From Euprymna scolopes (taxonomy: Eukaryota; Mollusca; Cephalopoda; Sepiida; Sepiolidae): a stretch of 64,000 bases of DNA. Shown one piece after another: positions 52,601-64,000 of the stretch. Where the stretch lies: positions 89,997,710-90,061,709 of the forward strand of contig CM044493.1 of assembly GCA_024364805.1 (NCBI GenBank), written 5' to 3'. Numbering within the stretch: the stretch's first letter is position 1; each line of letters opens with the position of its first letter. The translations under genes were made by a program, and so were the position numbers. Below the pieces are notes generated by a model, which saw only the letters and a list, made by a program, of their open reading frames with translations, did no database searches and was not told the origin of the DNA.

Positions 52601-54397
52601 TTTTGGTAACTAGCAGCTGCGCCGCGTCGGCACACACAAAGTCAAACACAAAATCGAGTACACTCAACATCGTCTTACCATCAACGCTTACCCTTTGAAC
52701 TCGGAGTATGGAAAATTCCCATATGCACACAGCAAAAAAAAAAATACCCCAAGGGAAAGGATAATGAGTAAACGTTGGATAAAATGATGGTTAAAATTAT
52801 TACGAACTTGCCAAGATTCGAACCTGGAATCTTCTGATCCATAGTCAGACGTGTTATCCATTGCACCACAAGTCCTGTCCATATGCTGAAAGATGTTACC
52901 ACGACTGAATACAGACGGTGCTAAATTCCGTTGACATGGGCAGGTAACTTTTTGAACAATTGCTTGAAACGGCTCAAAAACCCTTATTTTGGGCTTTTTG
53001 TGTGACTCGACGTTGTTCGTTACAAACCATATACAGATAAGGACAATGTAGGGACTCACACCTTTCAGGGAAAAAAAGAATTTTTCAATTTGGTGCATCC
53101 ATTTGAAAGTTTTATTGGTGTATATGTATATACACACATGAACATAAATAAATAAATAAACATTTACAATTTTATTAATAGTATAGATTACTGGATTTGC
53201 AGCAAAATTTTATTAAATTACATTGTTGGAAAATATGCAACTTTACTTCATATTACACATGTTTGACTTTTTTTAAATTTCTTCATCTAGTATATTTCGT
53301 TTTTGCTGTTTAATCATTTCCTTTGTCATCTTTTAAACGCTAGTTAGTGAATTGACTTTGTGGAAATCTCTTTGATTTTCAAGTCTTCCGTTTTCTTCAA
53401 CTTCTTTTCTTTTACACTTTGAAGCCTTCAATTATATCTCCAATATGCTAAAATCTGAAACTCCAAGTGGTAGTAAGCCTTATTTTGGGTGAAAATGAAT
53501 AAAAAAAAAATATTATAGTTGCTGCACATTATTTTAAAAGTGAGAATGTTCCAATGAGTACAGGTCGAGAGTGTCTAGTTATCGTGTATAGGAATCTGTG
53601 TGGATCTTATGGACCATTCACATTGCCAGTCTCTGAAGTTGCTTTTATCCTGAATGATATCAACACAGTGTATACCTTTAATACCTTATAAGAACTCTGT
53701 AATTAAAAACTAGCGAGAAGATTCTGTTAAATTTTTCTCAAATTTTAAACTTGGCTGTGAAACTTCTTGCAACATTATTATCTTTGCTTTAGAGATCTGC
53801 AATATTACTGCAACGTTGCACTAAATTGTTTTCCTAATTGCTCAACCTTATCACAACATTTATTAATAATGGAGATTTTGAATCCATTACATTTTTTGCT
53901 GCAGCTTAGATAAGTAGGTCCTGCAGACGAGCCTCGTTCTGACGTTCAGAAAATTTAGGTTAACAACCGGTGAAGCTACCGAAAAAAAGTAACCCTTTTG
54001 AATGGACATAAACAATATTTTTAAAATAATTTCTTAATGTTACTTAAAAACAAAATGTAAACATATATAAACAAAATATTTTAGAAAATAATTTAATTTT
54101 AAATAAAAATTGATTGTAAAGAAATCTTTTTGTAAATAACTATTGAAAAATATTGCAAAGTGTTTACATAGCTTTAGGATAATAGGGGCGCCTCAACCCT
54201 CCCCTCTTCCAAAAAAAGACAACAAATGAAAAAGCTTTAGTGTTTTTACTATTTTAAAGCGCTTTCTTTTCTTTTTATTTTTAAAGTTTGAAACAAGTAG
54301 TGGCTAGCTGTTAACTTAGAACAGCAAGGGCGCATGGCGGAAATTCTCCAGTATTTAAATTTATTGTAATGCTTTCATTGGGGTCGAAAAACGTTTT
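52601..54397. other. Intergenic DNA around the tRNA-like sequence
   Basis: 52610-52740 and 52876-53080 are GC-richer than average and flank the tRNA-like unit; they could be the body of a SINE or other repeat. The open frame through 52688-53137 on the minus strand follows from this composition and is not credited. 53150-54390 shows nothing identifiable. Confidence 0.45.
52803..52875 (-). tRNA. tRNA-Arg-like sequence with anticodon ATG (pseudo-tRNA or SINE head)
   Basis: A 73-base cloverleaf on the minus strand, nearly the standard metazoan tRNA-Arg(ACG) through the D loop (caatggataac), anticodon arm (tctga/tcaga) and T arm (ccaggttcgaatcttgg). The acceptor stem ggacttg/caagttc pairs fully (one G-T) though it differs from the vertebrate ggccag-type stem. 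The anticodon loop reads ctatgga where tRNA-Arg has ctacgga, so the anticodon is ATG (His). One D-stem pair is lost. TTTT follows within ~12 bases. It may be a tRNA pseudogene or the head of a tRNA-Arg-derived SINE (such SINEs are known in octopus). Confidence 0.7.
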
Positions 54398-54475
54398 TCA
54401 GCCGCCATATTACTTCCTATTTATTTGCCTCCCCACGAGGGCAGAGTTAGACACAAGGTCAGTTTTTAATGTAGA
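54398..54475 (-). repeat. Dispersed repeat family U, copy 3
   Basis: The minus strand reads attaaaaactgaccttgtgtc, taactctgccctcgtg and gaggcaaataaatag, the core of 21150-21365. Confidence 0.7.
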
Positions 54476-54599
54476 GAAGCATGATGCCGTTTATAGGCGT
54501 TGTTTATTTACAGCTAGGTCAAAAGCGTACATTATCAATAATGGAAGAGATGTATAAGGATAAAACAAAAAAAAAAAAAAAAAAAAAACTTTTTTTTTT

Positions 54600-56025
54600 G
54601 TTTTGTTTTTTTTTTTTATTATTACATTTTCACCCCAAACAAGGCACATTGCCACTCAGGTGTAAGGGGCTACTATCAGGTTCAGCAACTACTGGGGGAC
54701 TATGTAGGGATTTGGGCAGCAAGATGTCGGTTCACGTTGCATTTGAACTTCTGCATGTCAGTACAGTTAGGGAAGCAGGATCCTGGAATGGAATTCCAGA
54801 GTCTAGCGGTTCTGGGGAAGAAACTACTGGAGTAGAAAGATCTTTTACATCTAGGGATCTCTACTGTGTGGGGGTGGGATTTAGCTGCCTGTCGGGTTTG
54901 TCGAGGGTGTCTGCGTCGTGGGGGCACAAGTGTCTGCAGTTCGTCAGAGCATTCACCATTAAAATACTTGTAGAACAAGCAGAGGGATGCAACGTTTCGT
55001 TGATGGGACAGAGGCTGAAGCTTAGATGCCAGTTCAAGGCCTATCAGATTGGCGACTCTTTTTTTAACCTTGTCTAGGAGCGAGAGACTAGTAGTAGACG
55101 CACCAGCCCAGATGTGACAACAATATTCCATACATAGGCGAATGGTGGCCTTATAGAGATACAGGATACTTTCAGGTGTCAGTAGTTTTCTAGCACGTTA
55201 GAGAGAGCCTACCTTTTTTGCAGCGGCCCTGGCAATGTTTTCAATATAATTGTTCCAGCTCATGTTTCCTGTGAACGTTAGGCCAAGCAGTTTGAAAGCT
55301 GTACTCTCAGACAGGGTGTCACTGGCCATTGCTATTGGTGGCAGAGAAGGTTTCTTGTAGTTATTGAAGGAAATCAGTTTAGTCTTGGCAGCATTGAATG
55401 TGACCATCCATTTATGTCCCCATTCCACTACAGATTGGAAGTCATCCTCTAGTGTTTTTGCCATTTCTTTAGATATGTGTTCATTTGTTTTCCTGTCATG
55501 CCTGTTATAGAGTGTAGTGTCATCAGCATATATACCCATCTCAGAGGCAGTTTTGTCGGGGAGGTCATTAATAAATATCAGGAACAATAGAGGTCCAAGA
55601 ATAGACCCCTGAGGCACTCCCGCATTTATATCACACTGTTTAGATGTTCGACCGTCGAGGACAGCCTGGATTTTTCTCTTATCTAAGAAGGATTTAATTA
55701 TGCTAAGTATTCTACCAGTGATACCGTAGAATTTAATTTTCCTGAGGAGACCCTTGTGCCATACCCTGTCAAAAGCCTTAGATATATCTAGAGCTACCGC
55801 TCTGCCCTCCCCCGCTTTGTCCAGTGAATGGTATAAACGTTCAGAGATTACAGTGAGGATGTCAGCTGTGGAACGGGCTTGTCTAAATCCATATTGTTTG
55901 TCAGTCAGAAGTTTAGCATCTGTAAGGTGTCAGACTAGAGCATGGTTAATTATGGTCTCAAATATTTTGGCGAAAAGCGGGAGGAGTTTGCTCAAAATTG
56001 TATGGTTAAAACCAAACATTATTTA
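54600..56025 (-). mobile_element. Jockey/CR1-like LINE, reverse transcriptase nearly readable
   Basis: The minus strand reads, from 56025 down: KQYGFRQARSTADILTVISE, ALDISKAFDRVWHKGLL (catalytic A motif), VPQGSILGPLLFLIFINDLP, YADDTTLYNR (catalytic, about 55530-55501), MVTFNAAKTKLISF, KLLGLTFTGNMSW, MEYCCHIWAGAS, LLDKVKKRVANLIG and RTARLWNSIPGSCFP, ending AAQIPT-stop near 54700. Only about two in-frame stops interrupt ~440 codons, so it is the youngest LINE here. The 5' part (endonuclease) is missing. A-rich sequence at 54560-54620 is the tail. Confidence 0.92.
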
Positions 56026-56904
56026 AGAATGGGATTTAAATCATTTAAAAGTTTTAAAAATTAATTAATTTCTAGAATGTACTGTAGTACTGTAGTACAT
56101 ATTTCTTTTTTTTTGGGGGGGGGGCAACTCTTATAATACTAGATCCCTGCAAGTATAATTTAAAAATCTACTTTCAATCACTATTCCATAATTGCACAAT
56201 TTTCCTACTTCGCTCAAAATTGCCTCCCAATTGCCTAATTTCATGGGCACGACTAGAACCCAAATGTTCTTGATGCATATCACAGTTGTTTTTCAGTACC
56301 ACAGTCTAGAGCGATTTCTCCTTTGTGGAAATATTATGGAGAATGAACAACCAGTGGTTTCAGCATTTTCCAATACGACTTCATTAACATTTTCTATTGC
56401 CTTTGTGTATGTGGGGGGGAGGGTGCTCGTTTTTTCCTTTTTTCTTTTTTTTTATGGAAAATTTATTTGCCAACACTTTCGTTTTTACTCAGCAAACTTA
56501 TAATTTCAGCATTTCCATAACACATGCAAGTAAGGGGAAATACTATTTCAGTTTATCATTTATAATAGGTGACATGAAGTCCTCAGCAAACAGTGTCAGA
56601 TAAATCATTTTATTTGTCTAAAACAAAAAAGTATAAAAGAAATTAATATTTCATGAAGTAGTATTTTTTTTTTAATACTAAAATCAAATTCAAAACCATG
56701 AAAATAACGTTTTATTAATTTTTTTTTATGCAAAATATAATTTTAAAAAAATGCAAATTTTTTTATCTGACACTGTTTGCTGTCAACTTTGAGTCGCCTA
56801 GTCTTCTACATCACCATAACGTAATCATTTAGAAACCCAATCTTAATATGTGGAGTGTGGCCACTGCGTGTACATTCTTCTAATCAATCAATAAACCAAA
56901 GATA
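56026..56904. other. AT-rich DNA between two LINEs
   Basis: Nothing recognised. Short open frames on both strands are T-run products. Confidence 0.5.
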
Positions 56905-57275
56905 TCATCCAAATTGAATGTAACTTTGAAATCATTTCGCCAAACTTTCATAAGAAACACCTGTCTGACAGAAAACACTATCACTAATTTCCCTCACTCT
57001 TTATCTGTGCCTAAACCTAAACATAGATTCCATGAGCAAAGCTTCTTTCTTAGAACTGCACACCTATGGAATTGTCTTCCGTTTTCCTGCTTTTCAGCTG
57101 ACTACAATATGGTTGTCTTCAAGTCTAACGTAAACAAGTTTTGATGAACCATTCCATATAAGTTACCTAGTTTACTGAATTTCCATTACTAACTTCTACT
57201 GTACACTCTTTAACCCTTATCCTCGAGTGGCCTCTTGGCCTTGATAAGTGGTGATGCCTATGTAAAAAAAAAAAA
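56905..57275 (+). mobile_element. CR1/L2-type LINE 3' end, copy c
   Basis: A 76-codon frame (56914-57144) gives TENTITNFPHSLSVPKPKHR, FHEQSFFLRTAHLWNCLP and VVFKSNVNKF-stop, the C-terminal end of a CR1/L2-like reverse transcriptase protein. A 3' UTR ending ttgataagtggtgatgccta and an A tract follow. This is the best-preserved of the three copies. Confidence 0.8.
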
Positions 57276-59489
57276 AAAATCATAACTAAAAAAATAATAG
57301 CACTGTCCGTATTCTGCAGAATACGTCAAAGAAAAAATAGAAAATGAGTAAAATTAGATTGAAATCTGTTAAGGGTCTATAATTAAATGTAATAACTTGC
57401 TTGCGGTGTATTTTGAAATAATTTTAATAAATAATAATACTCCCAGTAAATAAAAAAATAGTAGTCGTAGCAGCAGTAATAATACAAATAATAATAATAA
57501 TAGTAGTAGTCATATGAGAGTCACAAGCAATGTAGTTTCTGTTTATGCATGAATGCCAAGAAGTAATATAGAATGCTTTTTTAATGTTCTATGTAATGAA
57601 ACAAATGTAAAGAGATAAAAAAGTAGGTTTCTGTTGTTCAGAGCTTCCATAGATATAAATGCTGAAAAGTGTAAGGAGAAAAGCGACTGTTGTGTAAATA
57701 TGTCACGCAAATAATTGTGTATCTGTTTTTTTGGATGAATCAAACGATTTATGTAAATTATGATTTAATATTGAAAAGCAAAGTAAAAGTAGGAAAATTC
57801 ATAAAACAAAATGTAAGAAGTTTTTGTTTCGTTAATCATACTTGAAAGCAACACTGCAAATGTTCTTTCCGTGTTTGAAAATACAAACACTTAATTGGAA
57901 GAGCGACTGACCCTAATGGAAGGAAAGAGCAACTGATTCCAGAACTGCTTATTATCGGTCATTCTATCATTCTGTTAAACTAAGAATGAAATGGGAGCAT
58001 TTGTTATTTCAAGTTTTTAGTCTAACGTTGTATACAGTAAATTATTATATCTAAGAAGGTGTATAATTTTTTAGTGACATGTGGGTATGTATGGCTATGA
58101 AAAGGTACATGATTTCCAATTCCATGAGAGGAATAAATTTAATTGGGGGTAAAATATTTGCTACTGCCTATGTGGGATTACTTATATTTGAGCTGGGAGT
58201 GAGGAGAGCAGAACATCTCCTTCCTGAAGTCACAGTGAGAGAAAGAGAGAGATATAATGTAATAATTTGATAAGTGTTGATTAAATTCTGTTAAAGAGGC
58301 AGTGATGCCATCTGATTCTCAATATAAACTAAAGTGTAACAAGCTTCAGAGACTTCGTTTTACTTACCACCTGATTCCAGGTTGTTAAGAGACAAACTCA
58401 AAGGTTGAAAATGCCCGACTAAAATCTCCCAGACTTTATAATAGAGCCAGTCCAAAGACACTTTACATAAAAAGTGTATTTATAAGTTTTTCCATGCAAA
58501 CAAAAGAATTGTAAATTTTACTCAGAATTGTTTTCTTTAAAAGAAAAAAAACAACCATCGAATTATTATTTATTTTTCATGCTTGAAAGTGGTACAACTT
58601 TAATGATCAAGGCTGGACGATTTCCTTCTTGATTTTTAACAAAGTAAGAAGGGTGGTAATCTGACAGACTTGGACTATTTAACATTTGTGAAGTTTTTTG
58701 TGAGCAGGTATCAAGTGACCAACCAAAACCCCGAAAGGGCCAGCTTTGGTGATGCCATGAGGAGTAAGAGATACATTGGTACTGGTGAACTTATACACTT
58801 GGTATCTCAGGTGGTTTGGCCTTGTATAGTATACCACTGCTTGCATCAATTCCATAATACACTTGGAAATCCCAGGTGCTAGGGAATATGTCAGACCAAT
58901 GAAAACATGTCTAGAGTGCAAAGAAGTGATTTTATTTCATGCAAACTGACATATCAACATTTTGGGTTGGACTGCATGAAACATTGCCTGGTATTGTTCA
59001 CCCTAGAATCCAGGACACTCGCAGCATGTTTGAAAAAATATTTTTTAATACATCATCATGAAGAAGTTACTTTTAAAAACAACACTATATACTTTTTTTT
59101 TTTTTTTCAACAACATTTTAAGTAGATCAACAAATAAAACTAAAGAAACCTCCAGAACTCATCTCTTTGGGGAGGGAACGGAGGTAGGTAGCACCGATTG
59201 TGGTTATAAACTATCTATGAATAAAACTTTTCTCTCTTACCCTGTGCAATTTAAATTATTATTTTGTTCCTAGATTCACCTCTTATATGCAAACCCCAGT
59301 GCATTGAATGCTTTTAATTTGTCTAGATCTATTCATCATTGATCTATTCTTTCGTTGATGCTTTATATGCTCATGTTGGCCACCTTCCTGTGTAGACTTA
59401 GGGTGAGTCCAATGCTCCAAGGGATTACTTTGTCTGGTACTTGCACTATGATTAAGTATTTTCCCTATGCCAACCATGTGACTGTGCTT
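57276..59489. other. Unassigned DNA
   Basis: AT-rich with trinucleotide-like tracts (57425-57515). 58660-59010 is richer in G+C and open on both strands for 70-80 codons (reading GHLIPAHKK on minus), but I recognise no protein. It could be an upstream part of the LINE at 59500. Confidence 0.4.
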
Positions 59490-59910
59490 GAAATGAGCAA
59501 TGCTGAGATTTGAATCATGGACATGGAAATAAGACGGTATGAACAATTGACAGGCGCCCAAATTAACTGTAACAAGTCTATCAGTTTATACATTGGTGCT
59601 TGGATTGTACCTCTTCAGGGACTCTTTGGCTTTCAGTGCTTCTACTCTTGGCAGACACTCTACTTCTGCCAGTTCAGACATGTTTCAAGTTCTTGTGGCA
59701 TGTAAAGTATCTCATGGTTTGTCACAAGATCTGCTACCAACGTCCCTCTGAAGAGAGTCTAGGTATACCAAGCATTGAGATTCATCAACATAAGGTTCAA
59801 TCTACCTTGACCAAATGCATACACCTTATGAGGGAAACGATGACTTCTTAAAAGAAGACATCAAGGAAGCTTTTCTGGCTTTGAAAAATGTACACATTCA
59901 TGAAGGGGGG
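59490..59910 (+). mobile_element. LINE remnant, Tx1/L1-like RT C-terminal region
   Basis: RYEQLTGAQINCNKSISLYI and LGAW-like IGAWIVPL recall the YE-x-TGAKVN-x-x-KS...LGSWRG segment after the RT active site in Tx1/L1-type LINEs. QRPSEESLGIPSIEIHQHK further on recalls QRP-x-EGGLGMP. Frames are broken. It may continue weakly to about 60130. Confidence 0.65.
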
Positions 59911-61039
59911 GGGCATATTGGTTACTCTGACAAGAATGCTCCTTTTATTGCAAGTGTCAATAGTCTTTAAATTTCCTCTTATAGGTGAAAGAATGCCTCT
60001 CTAAAACTTAAGTGTTCTCTTGAAAGGCATTATATCAGGTTATAGTGAAGAGATCTGTTCCAAATGATACTACGGAAGGGCTCAATCTTACAGAAATGGG
60101 AGCTTCACTTAATCTGAACTTGAGCACCAAGGTTGAGGAATGGAAAAGAGAAGAGTGTTAGAATATTCTTTTATGAAGAAAGAATGAATGTCCTGTTTGC
60201 AAGAAAAGGAAAAATATATATGAAGAATGCGTACCATACATCGGTGTTGATGTCAGGGCCATGTATATGTGTGCGAGCATGTTATAATAAGTCCACATGT
60301 GTGCCTATAGTAACTATGCTGAGTCCATGGTGTTTTTTGATGAACCCCAGGGTCGGATGGCCCGGTTGGTGGGGATGGGGGGGGAGGCATATTGTGTTTG
60401 GGAGAAATGGTATGTGATAAGTTGACTCATTTTGGTCTCCTAGCTGAAAAAGAGGAAGTAGGCCATGTGTTAATCCTTTTTATCAACTTCTATTCTGATT
60501 CAACAAGCCAGAAAGGAAGTTGAACACTTGCCTCAATCAGTGCCATGCTTATAAATTAAACACAGATTAAAAATTGTAAACTGTGAACTGTCGCTGCTGC
60601 TGTGGTTGTTTGTAATTGCTACAGTTATTTGTCTTAAAATCTCTTTGCACTTGTAATAATGTAACCATGCACTGGCCTGCATGTTTTAGTTTTACTGAAA
60701 CTCTGTGGATTTTGCTTATCCCCATACAATTTAATTAGTAAGTTTGTTTATCTCTCTTCCACAGTGGGAAGATATGACACAAAATTGAAAAGTGAGATTC
60801 TGAAACCAGCACTCTACAAAAATTGTCTGGGCAGCCAGACAAAATTTACCCGAAAGAGCACCTCAGACAATTAGCAATAAATCAACCCCTTCTCATTCTG
60901 ATGCTACCAGACTGTCTGAAGATACTGACTTTCCGACCTAAAATGCAGCAACCATTAATGTTATTTTTTTTTCCTTTCCCTTGGCAAAACTCAATCATGT
61001 TCTGCAAAGTCCAAACAAAATCAACAATTTTCCTATATG
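59911..61039. other. Unassigned DNA
   Basis: Mixed composition. The open frame 60133-60417 recalls no family. A scrap of the 44580-44890 repeat lies at about 60855-60890. Confidence 0.4.
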
Positions 61040-61145
61040 AAAAAATAAAACAAATGAAACGCCATGAAGTATAAAAATTTTCTTTTAAAATTACTAGGTT
61101 TGAAATTAAATAACACGAAACAAATTGATATGCCATAAAAGAAAA
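61040..61145 (+). mobile_element. RNase-H LINE 3' tail fragment
   Basis: aaaattactaggtttgaaat, taaataacacgaaa and ttgatatgccataaaa match the 3' tails of the copies ending at 2735 and 20945. Only the tail remains. Confidence 0.65.
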
Positions 61146-61410
61146 TAATTACAGTAACTAAACTAGCCCCTTCTCAAAAAGTGAAAAGATAAATCCTGGG
61201 AAGGTGGACATCTCAGAGCTGAGCAGAACCATGTCTTATATCGACAGAGAGCAAGCCATCCTCAAAAAATGTTGAGCAGAAGAAATTACATTTTTTATAG
61301 AATACCTACTTTCAAAATAAAAAGATAGCAATTTTAAAATAGTTAAATCTATTTATCTATTTTCCTTATATATCGCAAATATTTTTTAAGTCTTACTTCT
61401 CTTCATGCAG

Positions 61411-61800
61411 GTAATGACTTCAGGTAGAAGGGGTCTAGTAGATGCTAAACCATTACATACCCTAAGAAAGCTGAAAGCTTGGCCTCTTAATCTTATTCGT
61501 CAAGAGTTCTCTCCCTTGGATTATCAGACCGTTAAAAAGGCAATACTTTCAACGTTTCATTTTATTGTTTTCTTTCCTGATGCTTATTTAAAATTCAAGC
61601 TAATTAAACACAAACACACACACACACACACACGCACCTGGTGAATCAAGTGCAAAAGAAATCCAGACAATTGCACTTAAGGGAACAACGAGGATACTAA
61701 AAAGAGCTCTCGGCTGGTTCAATAAAAAGCAGGGCAATACTGGAAGCTGGTTTGGTTTGGCTGCCCCATACCCAACGTTACAATCTTCAAAGGAAGAAAA
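61411..61800 (+). other. Weak exon-like segments, unidentified
   Basis: After an acceptor-like cttcatgcag, 61411-61560 is open and reads GRRGLVDAKPLHTLRKLKAW and LNLIRQEFSPLDYQTVKKAI. After a CA array, 61632-61800 is open and reads IQTIALKGTTRILKRALGWF and GSWFGLAAPYPTL. G+C is above local average. Splice signals between them are not convincing and I recognise no family. Confidence 0.2.
61610..61634. repeat. (CA)n microsatellite
   Basis: Short CA array. Confidence 0.9.
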
Positions 61801-62175
61801 TTAAAAACATACACAGAAAAATTTTTATGATAGACGTACCTATTACGGATAATCAAGTCATTTTATTTTTATAAAGAAAATCATTTTTAAGCTATTAATG
61901 GGAATTCGTCAGCTTTATAACATAAATCTAATAACTATGAATCATTGTTGAGTTATCTCCCTTTGACTGTTGATATGTATTTTCATAATGGTGGGCGAGA
62001 CAGTTACTTCTCAGATACTCATAAAATTTGATTTTCTTAGTTAAAAATAAAGCTATCTGATCAATTCATATGATTTTTGGAATATGACATCTTCGTTCTG
62101 TGACGTACATCAGGAAGATTTTTCTGTATTTTTGTTTTGTAACTAGGTTGAATTCTGTATAAGAACCCTTTTCCT
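61800..62175. mobile_element. Long-TIR MITE, family F1 (copy 4)
   Basis: The left arm (gaaaaatttttatgatagac, gtacctattacgg, ataatcaagtcattttattt) is mirrored on the right (aataaagctatctgatcaat, cgttctgtgacgtacatca, gaagatttttctgtattttt). The central region keeps a gttatctccc block as in 22568-23025. Confidence 0.65.
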
Positions 62176-62344
62176 TTTAGATAATCAAAATTAGATCAAC
62201 TTTTAGTTTTCATTTGTTACAAATATTAATATTATATATATTAAAATTTTTTGTTTGGTTTAAGACACAAAAATTCAGAGACACTAGAAGTAATGTCTCA
62301 AAAAAAAAAAAAAATTAAATGATTTAGATATTATGTCCGCAAGG

Positions 62345-62660
62345 ACTCCTGATACAGTACTTACTTGGTAAAATTCAGTTGTAAGTTACACTCTTCTGGA
62401 GGTTGAAGGTTCAATCGATCAGTATGATGAACACTAAAATACAATTGCAAATTACTTGAGATTCTACCCAGTCATGGCTGACTGAACGCATATATCCTAC
62501 CCACGTGGATCAAATAAAGGGTTCCGTTCACAAGTCCATGCAGATTTTCGAATTTGACAGAAAGATTCCCGAGTTCAACAAGACACACTTGAAACATGAA
62601 AATAAAACTCAAGGTGAGAACAGTAGTCCGAATAAATCCAAATAATCCAATTAATATGTA
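62345..62660 (+). mobile_element. MITE family F2, right part (copy 5)
   Basis: ctcttctggaggttgaaggt followed by tcaatc, then tcatggctgactgaac, catgcagattttcgaatttg and acagtagtccgaataaatcc are in F2 order. The left arm is missing, as at 15690-16030. Confidence 0.65.
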
Positions 62661-62948
62661 CGAATTTAGAATTATCAATAAACTTTTGGTAGTTTTCATT
62701 ATTCTAATGAAGATTGCTAGTTCTTCTATTGCAATATTTACTGAATTAAACTTGGCAATTTATTATTATCTCCTTCCTAATGAATCATTACTTTTCTTTA
62801 TGATTTATTGACAAAAGTATTTATATTATGTGTAATTAAAAGCATAAAATTAGAAACCATTACTACTAATAATAGATTTATTAAAATGAGTTTTAAATAA
62901 TGAATATTCATTAGCTATAATATTCACTCTGTGAATCAGTGCGTGTGT

Positions 62949-62949
62949 A

Positions 62950-62995
<46 letters not shown>

Positions 62996-63025
62996 TGTGT
63001 ATGTGTATGTGTATGTATATATATA
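62949..63025. repeat. (TA)n/(TG)n compound microsatellite
   Basis: TA arrays with TG interruptions. Its right end touches the CTAG at 63026-63029. Confidence 0.9.
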
Positions 63026-63410
63026 CTAGCATTTCATCCCGGGTGTTTGGAGGTGTATGTTGAGCAAAAGAAAAAAAAAAGTCAATTTTTTTTAACTTTG
63101 ACCTCTATTATGACCCCCTTAACATTTATTGCTTTGGGTTCAAATCAAGTTATTAAGTTATATCCATGTCCAAGGAACCTATATCTAAAATTTCAAGTGT
63201 TTAGACCCAAAATTGGAGGAGGAGTTTGGTAGAGTTCTCAAAAGTCAAATCGTTGAACTTTGCCCCCTTAACAGCCGAATTTCTGGCCGAAAACAGATTA
63301 TAAAGATTTTTCCAAATCTCAGTACCCTGTATATCAAATTTCAAGTATGTAGACTGAAAATTGACAGTTATTGTGTAGGAAAATGTACACAGACAGAAAC
63401 ACAGATAATA
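63026..63410 (-). mobile_element. Helitron-like element, 3' part, same family as 33113-33936
   Basis: On the minus strand it ends gaaatgCTAG|T. Its body is the reverse complement of 33140-33510: gtagactgaaaattgacag, gtaggaaaatgtacacagac, agacccaaaattggaggagg and tggccgaaaacag all have inverted counterparts there. The 5' terminus is missing or decayed near 63410. Confidence 0.65.
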
Positions 63411-64000
63411 GGGGTCAAAGTGATCCCCACTCTAACATGTTATTTATTTATGTTTTTTTTTCAAAATTTCTTCTCTCATAATATTTATAAAGGCTGAAAA
63501 AAAAGTAGATCTCCATTTTTTTCGGGGTTAAACGCTGCTGGGTCATGTCGTATAAAGTTTCCTTTTTAATTAGAAAATTCAGTTTGTAATCGATGAAATT
63601 AACGCGAAAAAAGAAAAATAAAAAGTGTAAATTGTGGAATTTAGAGGAAGGAGGGGCAGTAGATCTTCATTTTTTTAGGTATTAAATGACACTGGATTAC
63701 ATGGTAAAAATTTACCGATTTCTGTATTGCCGTTGTGAGATTTTCTCTCACAAGGTTTTTGCCCCTGGCAGAATGGAAGAAAACCAAACAGAAAATTACA
63801 ACAAGCTCATCTTAAAACTTCAACGTAAATTTTATTAAAGTAAAAAAGTCCATAGTTGCAAAGGATGCGTCATCTTCAGCTCTTCAGCTATTGTCAGCTA
63901 TGGGCTGGTAACGTTCCCGAAGGGAATAATAGTTGTTATATTCGCATATCTCTCCACATGTCCATGAATAAACCGGAAATCAGCAAGGCAATGACGGCAG
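63411..64000. other. Unassigned end of window
   Basis: No gene recognised. 63739-63759 forms an 8-bp-stem hairpin (ttgtgaga/tctcacaa). 63860-64000 is richer in G+C and may belong to an element continuing beyond the window. Confidence 0.4.

Noticed and set aside
52688-53137. 149-codon minus-strand open frame
   Set aside because: It runs straight through the tRNA-Arg-like sequence and its flanks, with no protein family resemblance.
54481-55077. 198-codon + strand open frame
   Set aside because: It crosses a poly(A)/poly(T) tract and then reads the antisense of the minus-strand LINE.
55754-56026. 90-codon + strand open frame
   Set aside because: Antisense of the conserved reverse-transcriptase motifs of the minus-strand LINE.
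60133-60417. 94-codon + strand open frame
   Set aside because: No recognisable domains; the G-rich end is simple sequence; at most LINE debris.
1-64000. CRISPR array, bacterial operons or rRNA genes
   Set aside because: The sequence is clearly intron-containing animal nuclear DNA; no such features seen.
1-64000. LTR retroelement or other virus-like element
   Set aside because: No terminal direct repeats with gag, protease or integrase-like motifs were recognised; the reverse transcriptases here are of LINE type.

Overview
This is an AT-rich (roughly 30% GC by eye), intron-dominated stretch of an animal nuclear genome. One host gene is recognisable: the 3' half of an RFX1/2/3-class transcription factor on the + strand, in six exons between 5178 and 37031. 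Its upstream exons (DNA-binding domain, N-terminus) lie before base 1. The vertebrate-like exon structure, a protein about equally close to human RFX1, RFX2 and RFX3, and the types of LINE, mariner, Helitron and foldback repeats suggest an invertebrate with a repeat-rich genome. A lophotrochozoan, perhaps a cephalopod mollusc, is my best guess, but this is inference. A 390-base run of N shows a draft assembly.

Layout. 1-5177 is intron carrying a decayed RNase-H-bearing LINE and a fragment of a second LINE. 5178-8238 holds three exons with a LINE scrap and a long-TIR MITE between them. 8239-16563 is an intron with a Helitron-like 3' end full of tandem repeats, a perfect 21-bp-arm palindrome, two LINE C-terminal remnants, a small TIR MITE and a SETMAR/Hsmar1-like mariner remnant. 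16564-22335 holds two exons separated by a second copy of the RNase-H LINE. 22336-36635 is a 14.3-kb intron with two MITE copies, a fossil of a widespread repetitive invertebrate ORF, a GC-rich minus-strand island with splice-like signals, a candidate cryptic + exon, and two Helitron-like elements. One of these, with a mariner remnant inside it, sits in an older repeat whose empty-site relative is also in the window. 36636-37031 is the last exon. 37032-64000 holds the 3' UTR and intergenic DNA: no convincing host gene, but a ~490-bp foldback element, further MITEs, a Helitron-like element with textbook ends, a tRNA-Arg-like sequence with an altered anticodon, and a nearly readable Jockey/CR1-like LINE on the minus strand.

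The RFX exons join in consistent phase and together encode the conserved middle region, the dimerisation domain and a lineage-specific Ser/Thr/Asn-rich tail. Everything else is best read as layered mobile-element sediment. The most informative structures are Helitron-like elements with A|TC...CTAG|T boundaries and internal tandem repeats, two families of long-TIR MITEs, and the nested insertion at 34144-36440. No LTR retroelement was recognised.
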